Shown: positions 8,667 to 17,452 of the stretch, piece by piece
Layout of the letters: the number at the start of each line of letters is the position of its first letter
Position numbering within the stretch: the stretch's first letter is position 1
Origin: Rhizobium sp. 2MFCol3.1
GTDB taxonomy: Bacteria; Pseudomonadota; Alphaproteobacteria; Rhizobiales; Rhizobiaceae
NCBI RefSeq assembly: GCF_000377565.1
Contig: NZ_KB898365.1
Span: forward strand, 62,001 to 126,000
Reading direction: 5' to 3'
Length of the DNA stretch: 64,000 nucleotides
Program-made: the position numbers and the translations under genes
Notes under the pieces: model-generated
Database searches by the model: none
What the model saw: only the letters and a program-made list of their open reading frames with translations
Told to the model about the DNA's origin: nothing

Positions 8667-9167
8667 TTAGGGGGCTGCCGCGATTGATCGGTTGAATGCA
8701 TCGAAGTCAGATGGCATCAGGTAATCGACAAAAAGAATTCCGTTAAGGTGGTCAATCTCGTGCTGCAGGCAGGTTGCCAGCACGCCCTCGGCGTCTACCA
8801 CATTTGATGCGCCATCGAGATCTGTATATCGCACGGTTACTTCCGCAGGTCGTTCGACGACAGCCATGTAGCCCGGAATTGAAAGGCAGCCCTCTTTAAA
8901 CGACTTCAAGCGGATGGAATGAGAAACCACCTCCGGATTTACCAGCACCATCGGCTTTTTGGGTTCTTCACCCCGTGATAGGTCAATGACCACAACGCGT
9001 TTAGGCACCCCGATTTGCACCGCTGCTAACCCAACGCCGCCGGCTGCATACATCGTCTCAAGCATATCGACGGTCAAGGCCCTGATGTCCGCATTGATCG
9101 TGTCAACCGGAACCGACCGTCCCCGCAGCGTTTCATCCGGTACGGTTACGAACTGTCTCACTGTCAT
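8667..9167 (-). CDS. def: Peptide deformylase, additional copy
   Basis: 166 residues, normal family length. All three deformylase motifs are present: GVGLAAVQIG (44-53), EGCLS (92-96, metal-binding Cys) and HEIDH (136-140, two metal-binding His and the catalytic Glu). It removes the N-formyl group from nascent proteins. A perfect AGGAGG precedes the ATG. A housekeeping def is normally beside fmt; this copy sits with cupin genes, so it is a second copy. Secondary deformylases can have a specialised or antibiotic-tolerance role (inference). Confidence 0.93.
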   Translation of the reverse strand: MTVRQFVTVPDETLRGRSVPVDTINADIRALTVDMLETMYAAGGVGLAAVQIGVPKRVVVIDLSRGEEPKKPMVLVNPEVVSHSIRLKSFKEGCLSIPGYMAVVERPAEVTVRYTDLDGASNVVDAEGVLATCLQHEIDHLNGILFVDYLMPSDFDAFNRSIAAAP

Positions 9168-9383
9168 ACTAACCTCCTCGTGACGCCTTAACGTCGAGTT
9201 CCAGCAACGGAAGCGACGGCGAGGGTTAGGTTGGTTTGTGGAGAAGACAAAGCTGTTACAGTTCGGCGCGGATTAATCGCATTTGAAACGAAGTTTCAAC
9301 GTCGATGACAAGATGTCGATGGGGGCAAGTCGCAGCCCGAGATGTGACCGCGGACATATCCTGTCCACGGTCGTTTACAGTGT

Positions 9384-9794
9384 TTACTTTCTGACCTCAG
9401 TCGTCTGCGCCCCTGCTGGCGCTTCGTCGATCACCAGAAGCTTCAATGGCTCGCTGCCCGGGTTGGTGCCGCTATGCCATTTTGCTACTGACTCTACGAT
9501 GACATCTCCCGGCTTGAACGTCTGCGAGACCTTTGTCTCCTCATTATACACTGTGATCTCTCCAGAGAGGACATATCCTAAGCGTGTGTAGGCATGCCGA
9601 TGCACGGGTAGTGACGCACCGGGTTGAATGGTAAAGATCGAAGCCGTGATCTCAACGGGTCCGCCGGGCAACTCTACCGGCTGCTTCGCGATTGTCGTCC
9701 TTGAGTCGAATATGGGTTCGACAGTGACCTGAGAGTCGGCCGACGCATTCGTGGCGAAAGCCAGAGCTGCTGCTGCGATAGCTAATCTAAACAC
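9384..9794 (-). CDS. Secreted cupin protein
   Basis: 136 residues. Signal peptide MFRLAIAAAALAFATNASA, with cleavage likely after ASA, so periplasmic. Cupin motif PVHRHAYTRLGYVLSGEI and PGDVIVESVAKWHSG give the metal-binding set. Starts with GTG at 9794, with GGAG 7 bases before it. A similar secreted cupin occurs at 12637. Function unknown. Confidence 0.78.
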   Translation of the reverse strand: MFRLAIAAAALAFATNASADSQVTVEPIFDSRTTIAKQPVELPGGPVEITASIFTIQPGASLPVHRHAYTRLGYVLSGEITVYNEETKVSQTFKPGDVIVESVAKWHSGTNPGSEPLKLLVIDEAPAGAQTTEVRK

Positions 9795-10088
9795 ATATGT
9801 CTCCGTTCTTTGTTTTTAAACGGCAGTCTTTTCTCGAGGGCGGATTTCTCGCCGATGTGGAAATCGCGCAGTTTCGTTGCATGTGAAAGGTCGGCTATTC
9901 GGATTTCTGTGTTGACCAGTCCCAAGCAAGGCGACGGCTGGTCTGTGACTGCCAACCTTTGCGTAGTCTTACAGAAGCAACAATTTTATCGGCTGGGGCG
10001 AAGAAGTCGTAAATACTAGGTAACATTGAGCCTGTCTGTTTGCGGTCTACGACAAGTGCACGAGCATCAAAGTGGAACCGAAAATCCA
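9795..10088. other. Intergenic region
   Basis: 294 bases between divergent cupin and TetR genes. No gene is seen; a TTG-started extension of the TetR frame (from 10026) lacks a ribosome binding site. Probable divergent promoter and TetR operator zone, though I see no clear palindrome. Confidence 0.35.
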
Positions 10089-10805
10089 ATGACAGTGACC
10101 ATATCCTCGCAGGCTCAAGATGGCCTGCGTTTTTCCCGTCGTCAGGCGGTAGTCCTCGAACACGCGTTGCAACTGCTTGCTGACGGCGGAGAACGGGCTT
10201 TGACAACCGGACGACTGGCGAGAGCGGCATGCTGCTCGAAAGAGAGCCTATACAAGTGGTTTGGTAACAGAGCTGGGATCATAGCATCAATGATTGCCTA
10301 TCAATCCACAAAAGTTCGGACGTTCCCGTTCGGAGGACGACGGCTTTCTGCCAGAGCTCTCTTCGATCACTTATTAGTCTTCGCAAACGACCTTTTGGAG
10401 GTCCTTGAAGGAAACAATTCACTAGCGCTCAATCGGTTGGCGATCGCCCAGTCGGCAGATGGAAGTTCCGAGTTCTCCAGCGTGCTATTGGAGCAAGGGC
10501 GAAGTCAGGTCGAGGGGCGCGCTAAGTCCTTGTTGGATGCTGGAAGGGTGTCTGGGTTACTGTCGTTTCATAGCGTAGACGAAGCCTTCCACGTCCTATA
10601 TGGACTGGTCGTTTCCGACAGGCATGTCCAGGCTCTATTGGGCGCGGTAAGCAAACGAGACCGAAGGAAAGTGGCTAAGTTGGCCGTGCGGCTTTTCCTG
10701 AGCTTGTACGGCTCCGACAGGTTGTTTCAAACACTGTCAGAAGATGAATACGGCACTTTCGATGGCAAGAGTGTCTGCTCGCGCCAGGTGGGGTACAGCC
10801 AGTGA
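10089..10805 (+). CDS. TetR/AcrR-family transcriptional regulator
   Basis: 238 residues. N-terminal helix-turn-helix at about 20-65 (ALQLLADGGERALTTGRLARAACCSKESLYKWFGNRAGI) is of TetR type. The C-terminal ligand domain is not specific to a subgroup. ATG at 10089 begins close to the domain. The stop TGA overlaps the next gene's ATG (TGATG), so regulator and CDP-diglyceride pyrophosphatase are coupled. Confidence 0.85.
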   Translation: MTVTISSQAQDGLRFSRRQAVVLEHALQLLADGGERALTTGRLARAACCSKESLYKWFGNRAGIIASMIAYQSTKVRTFPFGGRRLSARALFDHLLVFANDLLEVLEGNNSLALNRLAIAQSADGSSEFSSVLLEQGRSQVEGRAKSLLDAGRVSGLLSFHSVDEAFHVLYGLVVSDRHVQALLGAVSKRDRRKVAKLAVRLFLSLYGSDRLFQTLSEDEYGTFDGKSVCSRQVGYSQ

Positions 10806-11551
10806 TGGCGATCGTTTCAAAGAGAGGGGCCGCAATCGCACTTGGAGCATCTGTCGTAGCTTCGATCGCTTGGTATGCGTTTCGATCAAATCCTAACGCG
10901 TTGTGGTCCATCATTCAGGATCGCTGTCTAATTGACTTTGCGGATCGAAATGGCTCGCCGCCCTGTATCAAGGTGGAACGACCGCAGGGTTACGTTGTAA
11001 TCAAGGATCGCAAGGGATCACACCACTTCCTGCTGCTTCCTACCGAGAAGATTTCCGGGATAGAGGATTCCAGGCTTCTAGACGCACGGTCGCCAAACTA
11101 TTTCGACCAAGCGTGGGGGAATCGTGAGCTACTGTCTGGCGATAGGGATGTAAGTGATGAGCAAATCCTTTTGGCAGTCAACTCGGAGTATGGGCGCAGC
11201 CAGAATCAGCTTCACATCCACATCTCGTGTACGCGGCCGGACGTTAGACAGAAGTTGCTCGAGCTAGAGACCGGGATTTCCGACACGTGGGAGCCCTTAG
11301 GCGTTGAATTCTCGGGGCATGCTTACTGGGCACGACGGGTGACGATGCCTCAATTTGCCGAGGTTGGGCCCTTCCGTCTCTTGGCATACGGATTGCCAAG
11401 GTCGGTTTCTTCAATGGGCAGGTATTCCGTCGCAATGACCGAATTGAAAGGCGAGGTCATTCTACTGGCGACCGAGCGGGACCTTTATGACTTCAATTTC
11501 GCGTCTTCAGAGGAATTGCAAGACCACGAGTGCGCGCCGTCCGCGCGATAG
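10805..11551 (+). CDS. cdh: CDP-diacylglycerol pyrophosphatase
   Basis: 248 residues. N-terminal membrane anchor (about 8-25) and a Cdh-type domain with the HIHISC motif near 138-143 of the HIT-like active site, followed by a conserved W...HAYWAR segment. The enzyme hydrolyses CDP-diacylglycerol to phosphatidate and CMP at the membrane. ATG overlaps the TetR stop, so the regulator probably controls it. Length agrees with the family (about 250). Confidence 0.85.
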   Translation: MAIVSKRGAAIALGASVVASIAWYAFRSNPNALWSIIQDRCLIDFADRNGSPPCIKVERPQGYVVIKDRKGSHHFLLLPTEKISGIEDSRLLDARSPNYFDQAWGNRELLSGDRDVSDEQILLAVNSEYGRSQNQLHIHISCTRPDVRQKLLELETGISDTWEPLGVEFSGHAYWARRVTMPQFAEVGPFRLLAYGLPRSVSSMGRYSVAMTELKGEVILLATERDLYDFNFASSEELQDHECAPSAR

Positions 11552-11643
11552 CTGTGAGCCGTCGGGTCAAACGCCCGGCCGGCTTGCCGCTCTTCGTGCG
11601 CTGATGACGGCGGCCATGTTTCGACGAATGGGCTTAATCGACG

Positions 11644-12534
11644 CTATCGCGGATGGATGGGGTAGGAATCGAGAAACTCATCTACCGCCGCAGCGAATGC
11701 CTTCGCAATCTCCAGGAAGGCAAAGTGCGTACTTCCGGGGCCGTCGAAGATAACGGTCCGGGAGTTAGGGATCATGGTCCCAACAGATGCCATTGCCTGC
11801 CAGGGCACGACACTTTCCTTTCCACCAAGAACAAGGGTAGGCATGTCGATACGACGAACTACGTCGCTCCAGTCGTGGAAAGCGTGGTCTGCAAGGAGCG
11901 CGGCCGCCCTGTCACGTGGGAGAAGCATATTATCCGCAACAAGCTGCTCAAACACCCGCATCGGCAGGTCAGCGCTCACCATCGACCGCAGGGTTTCCCG
12001 CGTTGCTAAATCTCCCTTGCGCGAACGGAGATCGTCAATCAGACGACCCAGCTGCTCGAATGTGAAGACGCCTCCCGTTTCAAGCCTCTGGTATGGATCG
12101 GATGCATTGGTCGCCGTGAGGGTGACGCTTTGATCGGCGAGAATGATGCGCGATACTTTGCTCGAACCGTAAAGTTCCAGGTAGCACCAAACAACCGAAC
12201 ACCCCATTGAGTGGGCCAAGAAGGTAACCATATCTAAACTCAGCGCCTCAAGCACTTCTTTAAGGTCGGCAGCTAGCCTGGATATCCGATAGCCATGCCC
12301 AGGCTCGCTACTTTCACCATGCCCGCGGTGATCAAGCGCGAGCACACGATATCGTTTCGAGAGGTGAGCAATCTGTTCCTCCCAAGCGGAAGCGGTTTGC
12401 GACCAGCCCGGCAGAATAATGAGGGCAGGGCCCGAGCCCACGTCTATCAGTGAAAGTGACGTACCATCTTGAATTTCGATTACCTTGCGGTGCATGGCGT
12501 GATGAGAGGGTAGGTAGCTGGTCGGCTGGTCCAT
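11644..12534 (-). CDS. Alpha/beta hydrolase
   Basis: 296 residues. Motifs: oxyanion region LPGWSQTASAWEEQI, DHRGHGESS, nucleophile elbow AHSMGCSV with Ser, and a C-terminal THFAF with the likely catalytic His. No signal peptide. The start at 12534 is preceded by GAAGGA at 6 bases; the frame is open 11 codons further. It resembles esterases, lactonases and peroxidases of the alpha/beta fold; the substrate cannot be assigned. Confidence 0.85.
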   Translation of the reverse strand: MDQPTSYLPSHHAMHRKVIEIQDGTSLSLIDVGSGPALIILPGWSQTASAWEEQIAHLSKRYRVLALDHRGHGESSEPGHGYRISRLAADLKEVLEALSLDMVTFLAHSMGCSVVWCYLELYGSSKVSRIILADQSVTLTATNASDPYQRLETGGVFTFEQLGRLIDDLRSRKGDLATRETLRSMVSADLPMRVFEQLVADNMLLPRDRAAALLADHAFHDWSDVVRRIDMPTLVLGGKESVVPWQAMASVGTMIPNSRTVIFDGPGSTHFAFLEIAKAFAAAVDEFLDSYPIHPR

Positions 12535-12636
12535 TTCGTTTCCTTCAATGCTTCGGCTTATGCGCACTCGCTCCGACGTTTGCCGAAACGGATTCCTAAC
12601 CGAACAAGAGCACGGTCCACTGGATGAATGACGGGA

Positions 12637-13059
12637 TCAGGGTTGGAGGCCATCGGGATAATAGATCGAATAGAGCTTCACGTAGGAGCCGCTCTCGAAC
12701 GTGCCGGTCCATCCTTTGGGGATCGTCACTGATTGGCCGGGCCCGACAATTGTCCGGGTGCCGTCAGTTGCAGTCATCGTAATCTCGCCGGCGAGCAGGT
12801 AGATCAGCTCGTGGTTGGCATAACCTATGGGGCCTGTGATCACCTCCTGTATCGGGCCTGAGCTGTAGACTCCGGTTTCGAACTTGCGATCGGGTGACAA
12901 GTATGTCTCCCGATCTTCGTCCGGGCCACTTTTAACGCGCCTGTCTTTGACTATCCGCTCCAGCTCATTGGAACGCAGCGTGGAAAGCGAGGGCGACTCG
13001 GCGTGGACAACAGACACGGCCAGTAGAGATGGCACGATAAGAAGCGCGGTGGGTTTCAT
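12637..13059 (-). CDS. Secreted cupin protein
   Basis: 140 residues. Signal peptide MKPTALLIVPSLLAVSVVHA, then a cupin-like beta domain (LIYLLAGEITMTATDGT and PGQSVTIPKGWTGTF). The first metal-binding HxH is replaced by YANHELIYLLAG, so metal binding may be altered or absent. Second secreted cupin of this cluster (compare 9384). The open frame extends to 13128, but the signal peptide defines the start. Only a weak ribosome binding site is visible. Confidence 0.75.
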   Translation of the reverse strand: MKPTALLIVPSLLAVSVVHAESPSLSTLRSNELERIVKDRRVKSGPDEDRETYLSPDRKFETGVYSSGPIQEVITGPIGYANHELIYLLAGEITMTATDGTRTIVGPGQSVTIPKGWTGTFESGSYVKLYSIYYPDGLQP

Positions 13060-13149
13060 ATTCACAGCCCAATCAGGAATAGAAGCATGGCTGCGTCCTC
13101 GGTCACGGGGTCTCGGTTTCGCGATCAACCGTGACCGGAACGTCGGCGA

Positions 13150-13983
13150 TCAAGCCTTTTTGATTACGATGACTTGCAGATATTCGCTTGGCACGACCAT
13201 GGTGCCGTCCTCGGCCTCATTGAAACGCCCGATCAAGTCCAGGAGGTCTGCTTCTAGTTTCAACTGCTGGTCGGCTTGCAACGCAGCAAAGGCCTTGTGG
13301 ACCGGCCCGTACCAGCTGCGAAATACATCAACCCAATGACTTGGCGACCGATAGCGGAATCTGAAATTAGCAACCTCGGTGGAGATGGTTGCCGCATCTC
13401 CGAAAAGGCTCTCCAGATGCGAGGGATCGCCCCACAGCGACGGAGGCTTAACGCCCGCGGGAGAAGGGACATGACGGCCGATGGTTTTGAAAAGTTGTCC
13501 AATGAACCCATCTGGCGTCCAGTTGGCCAAGCCAATTTTCCCGCCCGGGCGGCAAACACGAATTAGCTCGGCGGCAGCCTTGTTCTGATCCGGTGTGAAC
13601 ATGACGCCGAAAGTGGACAGAACGACATCGAACGCATCGTCTTTAAACGGGAGGGCCTCGGCGTCTGCCTCTTCAAAGCTGACCGACAAGCCTTCCGCCA
13701 ACGCGCGACGCTTGCCTTGCTCGAGGAGCGTCGGCACGTAGTCCGTAGAGGTCACTACTCCCCAACGTCGCGCGGCAGCAAGAGTAGCATTTCCGTTTCC
13801 GGCCGCAACGTCTAGAACGCTCTGGCCAGACCGCAGGTCTACGGCTTCACAAAGCTCCTCTCCGACAATCTGCAGCGTGGTTCCCACGACAGCGTAGTCG
13901 CCTGATGACCAAGCACCTTGCTGGCGCGCCTTGATTTCAGAAAGGGTAGGCGCTTTCGCTACGGGTGCTGTTTCGTTCTGCAT
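13150..13983 (-). CDS. Class I SAM-dependent methyltransferase
   Basis: 277 residues. Motif I VLDVAAGNGNATLAAARR, the acidic loop with EADAEALPFKDDAFDVVLSTFGVMF and post-motif CRPGGKIGLANWTPDGF are those of UbiE/COQ5-like small-molecule methyltransferases. GGAGATACCA precedes ATG 13983. Acceptor unknown. It is separated from the secreted cupin by 90 bases and may share its transcript. Confidence 0.88.
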   Translation of the reverse strand: MQNETAPVAKAPTLSEIKARQQGAWSSGDYAVVGTTLQIVGEELCEAVDLRSGQSVLDVAAGNGNATLAAARRWGVVTSTDYVPTLLEQGKRRALAEGLSVSFEEADAEALPFKDDAFDVVLSTFGVMFTPDQNKAAAELIRVCRPGGKIGLANWTPDGFIGQLFKTIGRHVPSPAGVKPPSLWGDPSHLESLFGDAATISTEVANFRFRYRSPSHWVDVFRSWYGPVHKAFAALQADQQLKLEADLLDLIGRFNEAEDGTMVVPSEYLQVIVIKKA

Positions 13984-14233
13984 TGGTATCTCCATGATGT
14001 CGTGAATGACATCGATGGTCCGGGGACATTGCATCCGGATTACATGCGCAGTGGTTTGCATTTCAGTTGTGACGAATGCTCCGTGTTAGAGCGGGGCATC
14101 TTCTTGCTTCATCCACGGTACTCGCCATGGCTCTGCCGCTGACAGACCTTGTCCTTCGATTGGAAAGGCGTATCGATTGACACTTTGCTTTGTACGGTAC
14201 AAGACAAAATGCCGATCATTGTAGGAGACATCT

Positions 14234-14626
14234 ATGGCCGACGAAAATTCTGAAAGTTTAACTGCTCCGGTAACGCCGACACCTGTTGCAGAACCCAAGA
14301 AGCAGCGAGCTCCGCGCCGCAGCAAAGAGCAGATCGCCGCTGAGCTCGCTGCAAAGCAGGCTGCAAAGGGAGGTCCAAAGAAAAAGGAAGCTCCATCTGC
14401 ATCTGCTTCCACGCGAGCTGTAAAGAGCACTTCTGTTCCCAAAAAATCAGAAGCACCGAAAGCAGTGTCTGCTGCCAAGACTGCGCCGAAAACGACGGCA
14501 CTGGCCAGCGATGAATTTGCAGACCTCCTGGCTCTGGAGGAAGAGAACCGTAACCTCCGGAAGTCACTGGCGGACAAGCTACGTGCTGAGAATGTCGATC
14601 TCAAAAAGAAGCTAGGCCTTTCCTAA
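14234..14626 (+). CDS. SyrB-like regulator
   Basis: 130 residues. A Lys/Ala/Pro-rich basic region (about 20-95, PKKQRAPRRSKEQIAAELAAK...) is followed by a C-terminal coiled coil FADLLALEEENRNLRKSLADKLRAENVDLKKKLG. This build matches proteins annotated SyrB in Sinorhizobium and Rhizobium, linked to symbiotic gene regulation (syrM control). No DNA-binding fold is evident from sequence. A related but acidic gene follows at 14735. Assigned from memory of the C-terminal motif. Confidence 0.65.
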   Translation: MADENSESLTAPVTPTPVAEPKKQRAPRRSKEQIAAELAAKQAAKGGPKKKEAPSASASTRAVKSTSVPKKSEAPKAVSAAKTAPKTTALASDEFADLLALEEENRNLRKSLADKLRAENVDLKKKLGLS

Positions 14627-14673
14627 ACTTGCCGATACTTGCGACCTTTATGGTCGACATCTTGATCTGAGTT

Positions 14674-14692
14674 CCGGGCCTCTTTGGCCCGG
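14674..14692 (+). terminator. Stem-loop after the SyrB-like gene
   Basis: CCGGGCC-TCTTT-GGCCCGG, 7-bp perfect GC stem, 48 bases after the stop. No T-run, so termination is uncertain. Confidence 0.4.
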
Positions 14693-14734
14693 GATTGCCC
14701 GTCCGATACTGTACATTTGTCGAGGTATACGACG

Positions 14735-15280
14735 ATGAGATCTCCGTGGCGATTGGCTGCCGGGCTTTTCTCCCGAAAGCAGCCGCTCGATAGCAACGAG
14801 CCAAAAGCCGATACTGCTGAAGCATTCGACCCTCAAGAGGTGGAGCCACGGTCTGACAGAGCGAGCGGGTCGAATGCCGCGCTCGATGATCAAGGTTCCG
14901 CCGAGAGAAGAGTGGGAAGCAATGACACGGTGCCATCTGAGCCGTCGATCCCGGCAACAGCAGAGAGCCGGACCTCTGACAGCGCCGATCTGCACCAGGA
15001 AGTACGGGAAGGGGACACCAAGGTGGACGCCTCCGAGTATTTAGAAAGGCCTGGGATTGACGACGACGGCGCGAGCAATGCCGACAGTATTCTCAAATCC
15101 GGGCGTCGCACGCGCGAGGAGTCCAAGGGAGTCGGTATTGAACACGAGAATGCTGAGCCTCGGCAACCCAACGAAGCGCTTGCTTTGGACGCAGAAATCC
15201 AAGATCTCCGCGCCCGCCTCTGCGAAAAGCTTAGAGCACAGAATGAGGTTATGACCCGGCTCCTGGAGCGCTATCAGTAG
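14735..15280 (+). CDS. Acidic protein with SyrB-like C-terminus
   Basis: 181 residues. Starts MRSPWRLAAGLFSRK; then about 120 residues of acidic, low-complexity sequence; then a C-terminal helix EIQDLRARLCEKLRAQNEVMTRLLERYQ that resembles the end of the preceding SyrB-like protein (LRKSLADKLRAENVDLKKKL). GAGG lies upstream of ATG 14735. It may be a paralogue whose N-terminal half switched from basic to acidic, or a partner protein joined by coiled coils (inference). Confidence 0.6.
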   Translation: MRSPWRLAAGLFSRKQPLDSNEPKADTAEAFDPQEVEPRSDRASGSNAALDDQGSAERRVGSNDTVPSEPSIPATAESRTSDSADLHQEVREGDTKVDASEYLERPGIDDDGASNADSILKSGRRTREESKGVGIEHENAEPRQPNEALALDAEIQDLRARLCEKLRAQNEVMTRLLERYQ

Positions 15281-15375
15281 CTCGGTGTTGTCAAACATAG
15301 CGACCTTTACCAATACGCCACGTATTGCTTGAAGCAAAAGGCCGACACGGGTCAGCTACAGATTAAGACTTGCCC

Positions 15376-16287
15376 TCATACGGTGTTCAGAGCCTTGTAA
15401 ACGCTCGCTGCATAGATTTCGTCGACGGATCCGGCCAGCCGTTTGTTAAACTCGACATCACTCATTCCTACCCTCAAGTCCTCGGTCAGCGCTCGTAAAA
15501 AGCTGGCGATCATCCCTCGATTGTGGCTCAGTCTCTCGCACGCCTCGGCACGATCATATCCTCCTGAGAGGGCCACGACCCGAATGACTTTCGGATGCTC
15601 GACTAACGGAAGGTAGGTGTCGGCGTGTGTCGGTATCGACACTTTAATGATGACCTGAGCTTCACTTGGGAGGTGGTCGAGTCCTCGGAGAACTTCCTCA
15701 AGGAGCACGCTTTCGGCGTGTGCTTTTGTAGGGCTTGTAACAAGTACTTCCGGTTCAATGATCGGAACCAGTCCTTGCGACAGTATCTGCCTTCCCAGAT
15801 CAAACTGTTGTCTAACCAACATGGCGATCCCGGTGTTGTCCGAATTTGCGATGACCGAACGCATTTTAGTCCCGAACACTCCTTTCTTGGTCGCGCGAGC
15901 AAGAAGACTTTCCAGATCGGGAATAGGTTTCAAAAGCTGAACGCTGTGTCGTTCTTCTTCAAGGCCCTGATCAACTTTGACGAACGGAACGATTCCACGT
16001 TCTTCCCATAGATAGCTAGGAACCGACCGTCCACTTGCTTGTCCATCCATTGTCTTTTCGAAGAGGATTGCTCCGAGCACCTTGTCACCTGAAAAGGGCG
16101 GAGCCGTTATCAGGCGTACGCGCATCTCATGCACAAGGCGAAACATCTCTTCGTTGGTGGCATATTCAGAATCTTCAATGCCATATGTATGCAAGGCTTT
16201 TGGGGTGGAGCCACCGCTTTGATCGAGGGCGGCAATGAAGCCGTCTCCATTTCTCATCTGAGACAGCATTTGAGGATGAAGCTTCAT
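15376..16287 (-). CDS. Fructose-bisphosphate aldolase class I
   Basis: 303 residues, the usual length for the short bacterial class I enzyme. Characteristic blocks: IAALDQSGGSTPKAL near the N-terminus, FEKTMDG, VPFVKVDQGL, IIEPEV and IIKVSIPTH with a candidate Schiff-base Lys, and VVALSGGYDRAEAC for phosphate binding. It interconverts fructose-1,6-bisphosphate with dihydroxyacetone phosphate and glyceraldehyde-3-phosphate. ATG 16287 is preceded by GAAGGGATT; the longer frame adds unrelated sequence. Confidence 0.93.
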   Translation of the reverse strand: MKLHPQMLSQMRNGDGFIAALDQSGGSTPKALHTYGIEDSEYATNEEMFRLVHEMRVRLITAPPFSGDKVLGAILFEKTMDGQASGRSVPSYLWEERGIVPFVKVDQGLEEERHSVQLLKPIPDLESLLARATKKGVFGTKMRSVIANSDNTGIAMLVRQQFDLGRQILSQGLVPIIEPEVLVTSPTKAHAESVLLEEVLRGLDHLPSEAQVIIKVSIPTHADTYLPLVEHPKVIRVVALSGGYDRAEACERLSHNRGMIASFLRALTEDLRVGMSDVEFNKRLAGSVDEIYAASVYKALNTV

Positions 16288-16493
16288 TTGGAATCCCTTC
16301 AACGTGTGACCACAGAGGTTGCCGAAACGCCAATCATTAGGCGGAGGGCTATTGGTCTTCTGCAGTTTAACTCTCGCGCCCAAATGTCCTTGGACTTTAA
16401 TGATCAGGAGGGTGCGCCTCGCCACAACGGGACTAACGCGGTGCGCACCCATCTAGAGAACAGGACCGATGGTCACGTTCGCGGCTCGAGCAC

Positions 16494-17249
16494 TTAGTTG
16501 CCTGCTGCTTCTGCTGCCTTTTGAATAACGTCCGCCACCTTCTCCGGCTGCGACATGAACACGGCATGGCTGGCCTTGATCTCGGTCACCTCGCTACCTG
16601 CCCGTTTTGCCATCATGCGTTCTAGATCGGGGTTGATAGAGCGGTCTTCCGTAGCGACGATCGACCAGCTCTTTTTTGTCTTCCAAGCGGGTTTGCCAAC
16701 TGCCGCGGAGAAAGCTTCTTTTGAAGCGAACACCTGTGACTTCGCGAGGAAGCTGACCTGATCTTTCGGAAGATCAGCAGCAAAATCGGAGGCAAACGCG
16801 GCAGGATCCAAATAGAGGTACTTGCCGTCTGTCGTCTCGCGAATATTCATCTTTCCGGCTGGAATTGCGCTCGCAGCTTTGATGAGGCTCTCGCCCTCAT
16901 CCGGCTGAAACGCGGCAACGTAGACCAGGCCAGTGACCTTGTCATCGCGTCCGGCTTCCGTGATGACCATGCCTCCATAGCTGTGACCAACCAGCAAAGT
17001 TGGACCGTCCTGTAGGTCCAGGATTCTCTGGGTTGCAGCGACATCGTCAGCCAGTGAGGTGATCGGCTCCTGAACGATCGTTACATTGAACCCACGCCTT
17101 TCAAGGATGTTGGTCGCGTCTCTCCAGCCGGAGCCGTCAGCAAGCGCCCCGTGGACGACAACGATATTTTTCACTGATGCGGCGTGTGCTCCGAATGCGG
17201 CCATGGAGCTGGCGGCGGCAATGGCGAGAATCGGCAGATAGTTTCGCAT
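16494..17249 (-). CDS. Secreted alpha/beta hydrolase (salicylate esterase-like)
   Basis: 251 residues. Signal peptide MRNYLPILAIAAASSMAAFGAHA, so exported. Motifs: VVVHGALADGSGW (oxyanion), GHSYGGMV nucleophile elbow, VYVAAFQPDEGES, and a C-terminal SHAVFMSQPEKVADVI with the catalytic His. This is the pattern of the plant MES/SABP2-like and bacterial EstC-like group. The frame is open upstream to 17810 by chance. A 10-base-period repeat (TACACTTAGG twice) lies near 17428-17447 upstream. Confidence 0.88.
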   Translation of the reverse strand: MRNYLPILAIAAASSMAAFGAHAASVKNIVVVHGALADGSGWRDATNILERRGFNVTIVQEPITSLADDVAATQRILDLQDGPTLLVGHSYGGMVITEAGRDDKVTGLVYVAAFQPDEGESLIKAASAIPAGKMNIRETTDGKYLYLDPAAFASDFAADLPKDQVSFLAKSQVFASKEAFSAAVGKPAWKTKKSWSIVATEDRSINPDLERMMAKRAGSEVTEIKASHAVFMSQPEKVADVIQKAAEAAGN

Positions 17250-17452
17250 TGAAATCCCTTCCGTTAAAATCAACGAGGTCTCGCGCGCTATTCGCGCGTC
17301 TCGCGATCCCCATATCCGTCTGCAGTGCGATCGAGACCGAGGACCCATGCACTTAGCCATGAGAACGTGTCCGGCGTATTTCCGCCAAAGACCCAAAGCG
17401 TATCGGCATGTAACAAGCCTACCTCGTATACACTTAGGTACACTTAGAGATG

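Noticed and set aside
17428..17447. TACACTTAGG repeat as a third copy of the TGTATC box
   Set aside because: It has a 10-base period but a different core sequence, so it was not grouped with the two TGTATC boxes.
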